Shown here in pieces: positions 18,721 through 30,639 of a stretch of 64,000 nucleotides of DNA; position 1 is the stretch's first letter; the number at the start of each line of letters is the position of its first letter. A program made the position numbers and the translations under genes. Under the pieces are notes generated by a model. That model was given only the letters and a program-made list of their open reading frames with translations. It did no database searches and had not been told where the DNA came from. The DNA comes from Corythucha ciliata (Eukaryota; Arthropoda; Insecta; Hemiptera; Tingidae), in the NCBI GenBank assembly GCA_038030265.1, contig CM075939.1:53921253-53985252 (forward strand), written 5' to 3'.

Positions 18721-21700
18721 TTTGCAGTTTTTTAGAGCATAAAAATCCGATCCCTAGCTGATGAGGCATGATAGCACTATGTCGAACAGCCTCAATGATG
18801 GTTGGAATCACTCACTATGCTGCTTTTTGACTGGGTCGGTGCCCAGTAATTTCAATCCTAATGTCAACCCTTGTAATGATGGAAGGGGGAGGCATGGCTC
18901 TGAGACGCCATTTCTGTCGTGAATCGTGATGTGCAGGAGAGGATTACACACTACAAACATTAATTCCGACCTCTTTGTGGGACGCTTGATTAGATTTTGT
19001 TTTATTATAATACCTTCAGTGAAGTGTTTTGGAAATTGTCATCGCTAATATAACGGGAATTTTGATTAGAACTCATAATATTATAATATGTAGGTAATAA
19101 TATAAGTCCATCAAGATATTTTAAACATTTATTTTGATTGCACGGAGAGGAAGCGTCGCGAAAAATTGTTTGGTACACTTTTGAAATTGGTTTTGACATT
19201 TTATTGCACGTGTACTTACTCGAAGACCATGAAGAAATATTATGACCCATGAATCTTGCACAAGAAAAAAATATGATAATTCTTAACTCGTGACTTCAAA
19301 ATCCGTGTGCCCCCCCCCCACCATTTCTTAAATAGAAAGACCAGTTAAAATGTACAAACCGCAATGGAATATTTTTTTTTTTTACCGGTTTCAGATGTCA
19401 ACGTGTCAAAATTGATTCTATCCCTACCTTGTCAACTCAATCTGTCTAAAAGTCGGTTCCCCTGGACAAAACTGACCCATCCAATTACCCCCCTCCCCCT
19501 CCCCTTTCTATTCCCAACTATACCATTCAATTCCTCTCAATTCGCGCGGTCGACCATTACTCAATGGGAATCGGACAAAAGATTGCCCGTCACGAAAAAA
19601 AAAAAAAAAAAAAAGAGTTGATTGTCACAGAAGGCTTTCGTGGACTTCAAAACTCCTTCTGCAAAAGGACGAGCGGACGGAGGAGTTAACGGAGTAGAAA
19701 GACATCACAGAAACGGCTGAAAAAAAAAAAAAAAAACTTTTCGCCTACCGTTAGCGGAACTACTGAATTCGCAGTCGAGTAAAAAATAATGTTGGGGGGG
19801 GGGGGTTGAAAAGGGACATCCATTGTTTCTTAAGAGCACGAGTCGGAAAAGAAGAAAAAGAGTTGGAGGTGAGTGTGGGCGCAGGCAAAAAGGCCCCCGG
19901 GATTTTTCTCGAAGGAAGACATCACCTTCTTGACCTCCAAGCCGAAAAGTCATCATTTTAAAGGCTATATGACTAGTGGAGAGGGAGGAGTGCTTTGAGT
20001 TAGATGGAAGGCTTCTTCTTTTTTTTTTTCACGTCCCTCTATAACGGATCATTTGTTAGCCTAATCGTTCCTTCGAGTATTTTTTTTTTTTTTTGGAGAC
20101 TATATGCGCTTCAAACCTTTAAAAGCCCGTTATAGAATTAAAGTCATCCCCTTGTGCTTTTTGTGTTTTTATGACTGCATCACGCGTTCTTTACTCGTCC
20201 AGCATCTGCAAGTGAAATCAACAACTTAATTCAAGAGACCCAAAACATTATCTTACTCATCCCTGTGTGTGAATAAATGTTGGTTCGTTGCATAAGTTCG
20301 TATCAAATGTCAAGAGAGACAGCACCACTTATTGATTCATCAATTTTTTTCCTCGTCGGTCTGAGTAAACGAACTCAAAAATGCAATTGGCCAACATTGG
20401 TGGGAAATTAGGGTTTTAAGTCACAACTTTACAAGAAAAAAAATCACGTTTTTTTACGGTTATTCACGAAGTATTGAGCAAGTCGTACGTTTTTTTTTTT
20501 TTTTCAGCCTAAAGAAGTTTTATTTCTAATTAAATGAAGGTAAAATAAGAAACGAGTCTCACGTTAGTTCTCAGTGCAACATAAACTAAAAAACATAAAT
20601 TTGAAAAGGTGGACCTCACGCTGTTAAAAGAAGCCATATAATCCTTCGCTACATTTTCAGAACGATTTCCCAAGCATTATAATACGAAAACCCTCATTAT
20701 TATAAGTCGCGAGCCTAACCGCACCCTCCCTGCCTCTCGCGCTCTAACACACTTATCTACTCCACTAATGCCTTCCGTCCAGAGTTCACATCCAATCGCT
20801 TTATGCCCCAAGGGGATACACAAGAGCTGGAAACATTTTCGAAGTAGAACTCGTCTTAAAAAAAAATAAAATAAAAAAAAAAACGAACTCGCGTTTGGTT
20901 TTTTAAGTTCACTCTTTTCTCATAATTTTTCTCCTGTCCAACCCACATCTATTCGCCAAATAGTTGTCATTTTGAGATTATGAATGAGGAAGGCGGGAGC
21001 GAAGGGAGGGGAACCAAACTGTTTATACAAAATTATATTTTTTAAATAAAAATAATTTCCCCTGTAGCGGGTACAGAATATAAAACAACCGTTCATCCTG
21101 CATTCTACACTATAGGTACTGACCGGTACATTGGATTAAAAATCTCTAATATAAAATGCGCCATCGAAAAATAATATCGACAGGGGTTTAATTATATGAA
21201 GGTAAATTCTGATTTATTCCTGTACATTACAAAGAAATTTAAATAAAATCAGTTCCGTTAAACGCGATGACGGCTTGGAGACAAAGATTTCTAACCCGGC
21301 CGAATTGCTTTTTAAACATTATTATACTTATAGAGATACGAACTAGCCCACTTAATGTCAGGTACCGTTTTCAAACGTCGGATTTGAAAGAGAGAGAGAA
21401 ATTTTATTATGATCGAGTACTCGAAAGAAAAATAAACGTCACAATGATTTTGGATTCAGACTCTCCCAGGAGCAATGACATTTGAAGGTTAGTTATTTCT
21501 TTTCAGCGTACATAATTATCACGATAGGGGGGGGGGGTTACTAATAAATCGAAGCATTCAGTTAGTTGTTCTTGTAATTCGTGGCTTTCATCTGACAACT
21601 CGTTTAGATTAAGTAAATTAGTGACGGATCAGATTTAGAGTAAAAAAAACAAAAAAAAAACACACATCGTACATCAAGAGAAATTGGCTATGACGGTTTA

Positions 21701-23090
21701 TTTCCTCGACTCAAGCGACAGCTCCAATTAACAACTCGTTGTTGCTATCCAACTCCTCCCCTCCAACCCCTGGCCCCCTCGTCAACAACAAAACACAATC
21801 CGAAGATTAATCACGTGAAAGGATGTCGTCTGGGTATATACTCGTCGTCTGGTACACTGGATTGTGGGGGGAGGAGTGTATATAAAGAGTCGATTTCTTA
21901 AGTTATATTACTTACTTTCGAAACCTATTTTGAATTCGACCTTTTCCAGAGACCAGAAAGGGTATTTTAGAGAGGCGCGAAAAAGTGATTTTTGATACAG
22001 ATCACGACTTTGTGACCCCCCCTCACAAAAGAAAAAATGAAAATTTGTTAAATGTTTGGACGGGGGGGGGGATAAAAGTATTCTGAATTTGATTCAACTC
22101 TAAAAATATAAGGGAAAGGAAAGCTTTACGATGTGTACACACAGAAAGAGACAAAATCAAGTTCAATAGGGCAAGGCGAATCGTGACTTTTTTTTCCCCC
22201 GTAAAACCCCTCATCTCTTTCTTTCTTCGGCAGACTCTACTCAAACAATTACCGAGCAGAAACCCCAAAGCCACGGAGGCTTCCGTTCTTTTTTTTATTT
22301 GATTTACCCAGGTGGGCTCTCCCGTGCGACCACGGAATTCCTTCAAAAAGAACCCAAATATGTAAAGTGCACCGTTCCAGCGAATGGTTTTCAACCATCC
22401 CGCACGCAGACAAAAAAAAAGGTCATCCCCGCCTTGAAAGAATAAAAAAAAAAAAAAAAAAACTTTCTAAAATTGCTCTTTGCGGTTTGTCCTAGTAATT
22501 TGTACAACGAGGGCGAAGGGCACTAAAACAGAGATTCCCCTCGCACCCCCTGCACAAATGATGGCAAGGAAGAATAGGAAGGATGTACAAATTACACGGA
22601 GATAGTGATGGAAATTATTCTTTGCTTGGATTTTTTACGAGGTTGACCACTTCGAAACTGCAATTCCACATGTTGAGTACTTGCTAAATCCAAATGTTTA
22701 AGAGATTTGACACTCATAGAACAAAAATTATTACTGTCAACTGTCAAGGCTATATTCAATAACAAAATTTCGCCTATGACGCGGCGCCTTGTAAAAAGCA
22801 TTTCGCCGCAGTCAGCCTCTCTTGTTAGAGCCAAATTTTGCGAATCTTTCATTTCAGAAATAAAATTCGCTCTTCATTTGCAGTTTCTGGGTGCAACATC
22901 AGAAATTTAGAAAAAGAGCTATAATGTGATGTTCCATGGGACAATATCAAGGCTAAAAAATTAGTGTTTTTAGGCCGATTGGTATCGGTATCGTAAGTCT
23001 TGGTATCGAAAGTCTCGATATCGCGTTCTCGGAAAGTAAAAAGACCTGAGGGCTTCGTATAATATGCAACATTTTAGTGTAACTATCTAG
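18721..23090. other. 4.4 kb without recognisable gene
   Basis: Only low-complexity features stand out. A20 is near 19595, A18 near 19720, G12 near 19795, T runs near 20020, 20080 and 20490, A20 near 22445, and poly-C near 19312 and poly-G near 21530. Open frames are short and not protein-like. GGTATCGGTATCG words near 22982-23025 resemble the TATCGATAC elements at 25.8-27.3 kb. It could be intergenic or intronic host DNA. Confidence 0.5.
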
Positions 23091-23092
23091 GA

Positions 23093-23180
23093 CAGTGGTT
23101 CTCAACCTTTTCAAGGTCACGCCTCTCTTGGACCATGCAAATTTATTGCACCTCCCCCCCCCCCACCAATTGCATTAAGT
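23093..23180 (+). mobile_element. hAT-like transposon terminus
   Basis: CAGTGGTTCTCAACCTTTT followed by CAAGGTCACGCC and a C11 run is the classic left end of hAT/Charlie-type MITEs. I did not find the matching right end, so the element is partial or its end has decayed. A related GTTGGTCTCAACCTTAAGG end followed by C10 lies at 30840-30890. Confidence 0.55.
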
Positions 23181-23351
23181 ATATTGTTTCTTGTTTTTTT
23201 AAACAGAGCCGAAACAAGGAAAAGCTTCGATTTTTTTCCAACCTCGAAGGAACGCACCCCGTTTTGGGCCACTAGCAGGGATCAACGCAATCGAAAACTC
23301 TTAAGGCTAAAGTGGACGACAAGTGTGCGAGAGAGACAGAATACAGTCATA

Positions 23352-23700
23352 TTTGCGGCACCTCTCACGGCTTGAAAAATTGACCGATTTTAGTTTTTTC
23401 AACGGATTCTTACTAGTTGAAAGCATAAAAAATTCGGAAATTAGGTCTGTGATTTTTAAATTGAGTGTAAATGTGAAATTTGGAATTTAAATTTTTTCGA
23501 AATATTTTTTTAGACAAAACTGCCTTATACCAAGGAGCAGCAGAATATTCGGGAACCAAATAATTTTGGGTTTTTGATTTTCCTCCATAAACATCGCCCG
23601 AAAGAGAAAAGTACGACTTCAAAGAGAAAAGCCGCCTCAAGAGCTAAGAGTGAGACAGAGGACTCTTGCAGGCTGAAGCGGGAGGGATCACCTGCTCACT
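23352..23700 (+). repeat. Dispersed repeat pair, copy 1
   Basis: From GCGGCACCTCTC through GAAGCGGGAGG this sequence reappears inverted at 29695-30025 with roughly one difference per 20-30 bases. It contains a short coding-like stretch (HKHRPKEKSTTSKRKAAS) conserved in both copies, but there is no full gene. Confidence 0.8.
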
Positions 23701-24028
23701 CAAGAGGGTGGCCGATACAACATTCTGTAGCGTCCCCCTGGGCGAATTATCTTCCAAAAAATGACCTTGAGTGAACTAGGGGTTTTTTTTTTTTTAATCG
23801 TTGTTTTCTAATCCTTTTGACTTACTATACGCGGTGTAGGTAAAGAAATTCCGCGCATTGTGACCACTGGCACGAGCCATCAGAATTAATCAGAACTAAA
23901 TCAGTAGTATATTGAGGAAGGGCGTTTCATAACGAGGTTCAAAAGTTTTAGGAATTATTTTATTTTTTCGAAAAGTCCACTCTCGCTCGCTATTTTTTAT
24001 CGATCTGAAAATCACTTTATATCATTAA

Positions 24029-24384
24029 GGGGGCCACACACGGTCATCAAGCATGCTTGACAAGCATGGTTTTATTAGTTGCGCTTGTCAAGCATGTTTG
24101 ACGTTTGACGCCACACCCACACGGTCAAACTTGCCGTCAAGCTTCAACTTCAAGCGCGCACCCAAGCTTCAGCAGTGTCCCAATACCCTTTTTTCTCGAT
24201 GGTTTGAAGGTTTGTTGGATTGAAACACACACACACGATCAAATCTGTTTGCCAAACCTCATGTTTGCGAGCAAATTTTCTGGCAGTGACTGAAAACCGC
24301 CAAATGTGATGTCAAACCTTCAAACATGACTCCACACACGATCAAACCTGCTTGTCAAGGATGTTTGATCGTGTGTGGCTTTAG
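24029..24384 (+). mobile_element. MITE with GCCACACACG inverted ends
   Basis: GGGGCCACACACGGTCATC at left faces GATCGTGTGTGGCTTTAG at right. The interior repeats the words CAAGCATG, GTTTGAC and CACACGATCAAAC. No open frame. A target duplication was not certain. Confidence 0.7.
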
Positions 24385-24574
24385 GCGAGCTACAAGGAAA
24401 TTATCATATTTTGGTTTGTCATTCATTCTGAACGTAGTTGACTTTTTTAAGATACAGCCGTTGAAAATTTTGGTTTATTATTCATTATGAATAATACACC
24501 TATGTTTTCGGTCAGAACAAAATGTTTACAACCCACCCTCAAACTTTTTCTGTGTACGTTTCAACATGTCTAGA

Positions 24575-24865
24575 TTCGATTTCTGCAATGTCCGTCCGCC
24601 GTACTCCGTCCGGGCCATATCTTCCCCTAGGATTGCTCGAAAAAACTCGTTCTTTCGCACATAAACTCCACTTGGGATCTAGTAGGTCCTAATAGCTGAT
24701 CAGTTTGATCAACTAACTCCCTGGATATGTATGGGCCAAAAGCGGGTTCAAAATGGGGGTTTTCAAAGGTTTTGAAATAATAGGGGTGTGGGGTGTCGAT
24801 TTTCATGTAATTTCAAGCCGGATTTGGCTACATTCATGAATAATAAACCCATGTGTAAAATTATC
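24575..24865 (+). repeat. Dispersed 440-bp repeat, copy C (partial)
   Basis: It is in the same orientation as copy A and shares GTCCGTCCGCC, TCGAAAAAACTCGTTCTTTC, TGGGCCAAAAGCGGGT and GGGGTGTCGATTTTCATG. The poly-C part and the outer third are missing. Confidence 0.85.
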
Positions 24866-24934
24866 AGCGTTTTTATCCGTAATCATAACTCTACTATTCT
24901 TCAGGCTCTGTTCTCGAATGGGCGTATAAAAATG

Positions 24935-25375
24935 TCTCACGATCAGTGTTTGGTTTCACTCAGAACAAAGCAAAAGAATTTCACTTTTTTGACCAAAAAA
25001 CGCTACTCAACTACGTTTTTCAAGTATAATGAATTTGCTAAAATTTGAGACCTGATGCAGCTCTGTAGATTAGACAGTAGGCAAGATACAGCGCTTCAAA
25101 ATTGGTAATTTGTTTCGCCAAAATGATGAAATTTTTGGCTTTGTTTTGTGTGAAACCTACCACTGAGCAATGTTCTATCACAAATCGTACGCTAACAGCG
25201 CCTAACGAAGTTTTAAAGGGAGCTTTTCAACTTTTTATGAGCTTAAAACTTCCTTGAAAAACAACAAATTACCAATTTTGAAGAGCTGTTTTCTGGCTGC
25301 ATGGCCCTATAGAGCTGGGCCATGTCTCAAATTGTAGCGAATTTAATATACTTGAAAATTGTAGTTCGCGTGAAA
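24935..25375. repeat. Nested inverted repeats (foldback)
   Basis: 25020-25125 and 25255-25375 are reverse complements of each other (CAAAATTGGTAATTTGT faces ACAAATTACCAATTTTG). 24940-24985 likewise faces 25125-25180 (GGTTTCACTCAGAACAAAG against CTTTGTTTTGTGTGAAACC). The two hairpins interlock, so the block arose by repeated inverted duplication. Confidence 0.7.
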
Positions 25376-26439
25376 GTAGCTGTGCATAATGATAGCTTTG
25401 ATCACCTATTTACGAGTTCGGGAGTCTGTCATGTCGTATCTGGGACCTAAGGATTTTATTATATACTTATTAATAGCTAATTAAAGTCCTTGATTTGGGA
25501 CATGAATTTAACCGGTAAAACATAGTCCTGAAATTGGTCTTATTCGATAGGTTTTTTGGGGATGATTACAATTTACACCTGTTGCATAAGACCATTTTCT
25601 GGACTTCGTTTTTCCGGCTAATTTAAATTTCCCAAATTTCGTGAGTTTGACGAGCCACAGAGGGCAAATGCCGCGGGCAGACGCCGGAAGACGATCATAT
25701 TCGTAATCAGCTCCGTAACACCTTTCGAATGAAACCAGTTTCAGGACTATGTTCTCGGTTAAATTCATGTCTCATTAAGGCCTTTAATTAACTATAAAAT
25801 CCTTAGGCCCCAGGTACAGCTAGTGTTGAATCGATACTAGTAAATAGAGTAAAGTATCGATAATCACTAGTTTTGGTACTTCGATTCGATACTGGGAAAT
25901 GAGTACTTCAGGAATCCATGCTTATCATTCGATACTGAGTACGATTCGGTACTTTTTAATCAATACCGAGTATTTCTTATTTTTTAAATTAATTTAAACA
26001 AGTAAATTCCCGGCATCCGAAACGTACCGTTTGAAATGAGTACTTTAATTGGTATCGAATGGGTATTGATTCAAACTAGTACGATACCGAATCAATACCC
26101 ATTCGATACCGAGTATTTACTCGTTTGAATCAATACCCATTCGATACCAAGTAAAAGTACTCATTTGAAACGATACGGTATCGAATGGGTATTGATTAAA
26201 ATGAGTACTTTTACTCGGTATCGAATGAGTATTGATTCAAATGAGTACTTTTACTCGGTATCGAATGGGTATTGATTCAAACTAGTAAATACTCGGTATC
26301 GAATGGGTATTGATTCGGTATCGTTTCAAATCGGTACTTTTACTTCTTATTGAATGGGTATTGATTCAAATAAGTAGATATTCGGTATCGGGTGCATTAA
26401 TTCGGTATCGTAAAAGTATTGGTTAAGTAAGAGAGTCAT

Positions 26440-26561
26440 AAGCTCGGTGCACACTATGCATTTTTCGTAGCATGTTTGCAGTTTGAAAGAAAATGTATGG
26501 TCCCCGGTAGTGACCCAATAGGCAATCCTATTTCAAAAGTTGCGTAGTGTGCATCGAGCTT
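26440..26561. mobile_element. 122-bp MITE nested in the hAT-like element
   Basis: AAGCTCGGTGCACACTATGCA at its left end (first 20 bases) faces GCGTAGTGTGCATCGAGCTT at its right end. The loop has no coding capacity. It interrupts the TATCGATAC-rich interior. Confidence 0.75.
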
Positions 26562-26824
26562 AAGTAGTCATTGTGTTTCGATTGAAATGAGTCTTTATTT
26601 GTATAAGGGAGTAGTGATTGACGACTCGAAAAATCATTAGAGATGGTAGTGCTTTTGTTCAGTGGTGGTGGAGGGGTTTTCTTACAAGCGAGTTGAATCG
26701 ACACCACTAAAGTATCGATACTTTTGAATCAATACCAAGCAATTAATAAATTAATTTAGACTGATATTATCCGGACGACGATGGAAGGGCATAGCCCAAC
26801 ACGATTCGAGTTTCGAGAAAAAAT

Positions 26825-26898
26825 GGCTCCCCGGCGGGATTTGAACCCGCAACCTTTGGATTACCAGTCCAGCACGCTGCCATTTGCGCCACGGAGAC
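26825..26898 (-). tRNA. tRNA-Thr(GGT)-like sequence, perhaps a pseudogene
   Basis: The minus strand folds as a tRNA. The acceptor GTCTCCG/CGGGGAG has a 1:72 mismatch. The D stem is GCGC/GCGT. The anticodon loop CTGGTAA is closed by TGGA/TCCA, giving anticodon GGT. The T arm is GCGGG-TTCAAAT-CCCGC. The promoter boxes TGGCGC...GG and GGTTCAAATCC are present. No intron. Two stem mismatches and its place inside a transposon argue for a tRNA-derived insertion rather than a working gene. tRNAscan-type scoring would settle it. Confidence 0.55.
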
Positions 26899-27030
26899 AA
26901 CTATGGGAGTCGTACTCCGAGGGATAAGCTAAGCCGAACCCCACCCAGGTCCATTGTTTCTCGAAACTCTAGGCGCTTCTCCTGATCGGTAAACCACGCC
27001 GAATTTTATCTTATCTAGATGTTGTTAGAT

Positions 27031-27171
27031 GGATATATTGAATAAATCTGTCGCCGGTATTTTTAATTAATAAATTAATTTAGACTGATATATAATATCA
27101 GATCCGGATAATATCAGTCTAAATTAATTTATTAATTAAAAATACCGGCGACAGATTTATTCAATATATCC
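27031..27171. repeat. 141-bp near-perfect palindrome
   Basis: GGATATATTGAATAAATCTG at left faces CAGATTTATTCAATATATCC at right. The arms of about 62 bases include GCCGGTATTTTTAATTAAT and AATTTAGACTGATAT, around a short loop containing ATCAGATCCGG. A further copy of the inner arm word TTTAGACTGATATTATCCGG lies at 26756. It is a small foldback MITE or a recombination product. Confidence 0.85.
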
Positions 27172-27435
27172 ATACAATACCAAGTACTTTTGGTACATAT
27201 GTACTTGGAGTACCTGGATACTTTTATACGATGCCATAAACAAGTTATATGAGTATCGATACTTTTCTTCCGATACCTAGTACTATTCGATACTTTAAAT
27301 TGAGTAAAGTATCGATACTTTATTGGTATTGATTTAACACTAGATACATCACGGCCGACTCCCGCTCGTAAATAGGGGGGGTCATATGCCATCATTTTGC
27401 ACACCTTTCGTGAGTATGTTCTTCCGGTTGAGTAG

Positions 27436-29690
27436 GACTGTCGCCATCTCTCGAACTAAAATAATAGTCCAGGAAGAGGGCAGTCTGGGAGGAAAAAACT
27501 TCGGGACTAAGTTTGATGACTGATTTCAATGTTTTCAGGTGTGCTGAATCCGAATTTCAACTTTGCCCAACGATACAACCCTGGCAACATGCCGAAATTT
27601 GGTTACCTTTTAAAATTCAGTGTTATTTTTGGTTTTTTCACCACGCCATCCTGAATCTGAATTTCAACTCCTCGACCTCCTAAAAGAGACGCTACAGTCT
27701 AAAATAGGAAAATCTACAAAAGCCCCCGATTTCTGTTATTTTTTCTATGTGACGCGCGATAAAAGCCGAAATTGAAATAGTTCACATTAGTTTCCCACGT
27801 TTTCAGGTAATCTGAATCTGAAAATCAAATTTCCGGCCCCCCATGGTAAACATCGTATCAAAAAATATTCTACGATACACAAATAACCTCAAATTTCAGC
27901 ACTTTTTAACGTGCTTTTCTTGTTTGCTACTTTTTAGTACAGTACAATTAGGTGAAAAATTTACTAAGCTCAGACACTCAAAAGAGCATGACAATTTTTG
28001 GTGCAAATTGTTTGATACCTTTTCCCCAACACAGCATAAAAAACTCCCAACGATTCTGCCTCGGGTTTGGGAATAGCTGTCGGCGGAAGTTGTACTTCAG
28101 CCGTTTTTCTTGAATAATTCTATAACTATTGGGGTTATCAAAAAATGTACTGTACCTAATTTGAAGAGCCCAAAATTGTACACAAGAAACTGTTAAGCGG
28201 GGTTTATACTTGTATAAAGTACTGTAATAGGTACCTACATGCCATATCTCTATTGAAAAGAGAGGCATTCTCCCACAGGTCCAGGTTGTGAAACTATTTC
28301 CTTCCGAAAACAACAATCCCAATTGTGAGAATCCCAACCACTATTGAGGCATCTATTGGAACCGAATTTATTCATCATTTTTTGGCACAACCTCTTCTTT
28401 TTAGGTATAACTGCAATAACTTTCCTTCCAGCTGTCATTATGGTAATTTTGACGACAAATCCTGAAATAAGACACTTTTTTCATTGTGGAACGGTCGCAT
28501 CAAACAGCACATATCATCCTTCTCAAGGAATAAGCCTTCTCAAAAGAGGTTGAAAGTTACGTGAAATAGCATGCTTTATATTTTCGCTAAACTATCCATC
28601 GAAAATTTTGTCGAATAAGTTCTTGAAACGAAGGTGCTCAATTTTGCTAGACGTTCTTCAGATGCATGCGTTTACAATCCCTCCCTACAATTTTTTTTAA
28701 CGCATCCCGGATTTCGATGAAATCAGTTCGCCATAGAAAAAGTTAGGTATACCTATACAATTTTGCATATTGTTCACTCGGCTTCCACTATGCCATGCGA
28801 TCGAGGAAAACAGCTCATGAGAGCTTGATGTGGGGTTTTCTGTGGTCTTCAAAGTAAGCCTAATAGAATGATTAGTCAACACTGATGGTTGCACAAATAT
28901 TTCAGCAAAACAAACAAAATGGTCCTGAAATGCAAACTCCAGCTCGTACAGTGCTAACACCCTACGTGAAATCTTCGGAGATTTTTCGCACAGTGGAAGG
29001 AGGCGGGTCAGAAAGAGATTGCACCAAACATTTATCAGTTTTTCCAGCTTGCAAGCTTCGGTCAATTTTCCGTCAGCTTTTACTTTCCTGCTTCTGTTTC
29101 AAACAAAAGGTGAAGGGAAGGAAAAAAGTGGTGCGGAAGTTTCTTGTGCAAAACTGTGCTCTTCAAATTTGGTCTGGTAAATTTTCGCGTTAAAACAAAT
29201 GGTTCACTCACTCTTTCAACTCACCCTTTCTCTACTGGTCACTGGTATTCAAATTACCATATTTGTTATCAATGCAGTTCACTAATTTTCAAGTCTGAAA
29301 ATTGATCTGGTTAATCGTCTGGACATGTTTTCACTGATTTTCGTATAAACACACATCTTGTTGAACTCCTAATCTTAACTCGTTGGGAACGTGTTTTGGT
29401 AACATATTTTGAAACGTCATTTTTGTTTCTTTGGAAGCCCGATTTTGGTCCTTTACCGCTTGCCCTGCCTTTCGAACCAGCATTCGCCAATGGTTCGTTG
29501 CCTAACCCACAAAAAATAAGATATGAATAGCTTGGGTTTGGAGCAATGACTTATTACAAATGTCACAGTACCCACAAACATAATATTCACAACATAAAAG
29601 GTGGGTAGGTAAAAGGTAGGAGGGTCTAAGTAACATTAAAAAAAAAAAAAAAAAAAAATGTAGCTCCCATTGAACCCGTGTTGAGCGTGG
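27436..29690. other. 2.3 kb without recognisable gene
   Basis: Degenerate repeats of the form TTTTCAGGT then CTGAATCTGAA then TTTCAA occur near 27533, 27650 and 27800. The rest is AT-rich with only short open frames that do not look like protein. An A22 tract lies at 29637-29658. Confidence 0.45.
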
Positions 29691-29694
29691 TGGG

Positions 29695-30025
29695 TGATTC
29701 CTCCCGCTTCCCCCAGAGACTCTTGCTATTGAGGCGGCTTTTCTCTTTGAAGTTGTACTTTTCTCTTCCGGGCGATGTTTATGGAGGAAAATCAAAAACC
29801 CAAAATTATTTGGTTCCCGAATATTCTGCTGCTTCTTGGTATAAGGCAGTTTTGTCCAAAAAAATATTTCAAAAAAATTTAAATTCCACATTTTACATTT
29901 GCACTCAATTTAAAAATCACAGACCTAATTTCCGAATTTTCTATGCTTTTAACAAGTAAGAATCCGTTGAAAAAACTAAAATTGGTCAATTTTTCAAGCC
30001 GAGAGAGGTGCCGCAATTTAGGGGC
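29695..30025 (-). repeat. Dispersed repeat pair, copy 2
   Basis: It is the inverted partner of 23352-23700. On the minus strand it runs GCGGCACCTCTCTCGGCTTG...GAAGCGGGAGG, including the HKHRPEEKSTTSKRKAAS-coding stretch. An A22 tract follows at 30119-30140. Confidence 0.8.
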
Positions 30026-30344
30026 GAAAGTGGCGCGATCTGTTGACTCAGAATCACACCAAACCACCGCGGACTTTAGCCTTAAGTGCAACGAAGAGCC
30101 TCCACTCGCCCGAGGACCAAAAAAAAAAAAAAAAAAAAAAATGGCAAGGCCAAACGCTCATTTATGACCACTTTTAAGGGCAATGACAGCCATCTTTGGT
30201 GCATTTTGATCGGGACCCTGGAGGAGCGAGTAGACACTCGCAACCAAATTCTAAAACCACCAAGAAGGCCCTAACACAGTACAAATTTTAAAATTACATA
30301 AGGCTTAACAAAAGCCATGGTTCAACCTCAGCGAAGCTGAAATT

Positions 30345-30620
30345 ACAGTAGAACTTCCAACGACAGCAAACGTTTCAAGCACAATGAAGGCCCAGCCACA
30401 GCAAAAGTCCAACCACAGAAGTCTAACCACTGCAAAAGTCCAACCACAGCAAAGGGCCAACCACAGCAAATGGTCCAACCAAAGCAAAGCTCCAACCACT
30501 GCAAAGGGCCAACCACAGGCAAGGTCCAACCACTGCAAGAGTCTAACCACAGCTAAGCTTCAAACCGCGGTAAAAGCTCCAAACACAAAGAAGCTCCGAC
30601 CATTGCAAATCTGCAACCAC
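30345..30620 (+). repeat. 17-bp minisatellite
   Basis: About 14 units of GCAAAGGTCCAACCACA with small variations (CCAACCACT, GGGCCAACC) run head to tail. The purest units are at 30400-30550. Open frames through it on both strands are repeat artefacts. Confidence 0.85.
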
Positions 30621-30639
30621 AGATGAGCTCCCAGTGAAG

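Larger units (their letters stand above)
25821..27342. mobile_element. hAT-like non-autonomous element (TAGTGTTGAATCGATAC family)
   Basis: TAGTGTTGAATCGATACTA at left faces GGTATTGATTTAACACTA at right. Flanking octamers GGTACAGC (25813-25820) and GATACATC (27343-27350) match at 6 of 8 bases, as an old 8-bp hAT-type target duplication would. The interior is filled with permutations of TATCGATACTTT and GGTATCGAATGGGTATTGAT. It carries a small MITE, a tRNA-like sequence and a palindrome. No transposase. Confidence 0.75.
25360..27435. repeat. Foldback element, right arm split by a hAT-like insertion
   Basis: The left arm runs from about 25360 to 25560. The right arm is 25640-25812 and, beyond the insertion, 27343-27435. 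CTGGGACCTAAGGATTTTAT faces ATAAAATCCTTAGG. Further out, CTATTTACGAGTTCGGGAG (25408) faces CTCCCGCTCGTAAATAG (27360). The uninterrupted left arm shows what the right arm looked like before insertion. Confidence 0.8.

Noticed and set aside
24029..24384. piggyBac-type element because of a nearby TTAA
   Set aside because: TTAA is present only at the left side (24024-24028 region); the right side reads CTTTAGG, so no TTAA duplication exists.
30305..30550. Open frame on the minus strand encoding a Trp/Leu/Cys-rich repeat protein
   Set aside because: It only translates the 17-bp minisatellite; both strands have such frames and there is no independent coding evidence.
30345..30620. CRISPR array
   Set aside because: Units are contiguous without spacers, degenerate, and in a eukaryotic transposon-rich context.
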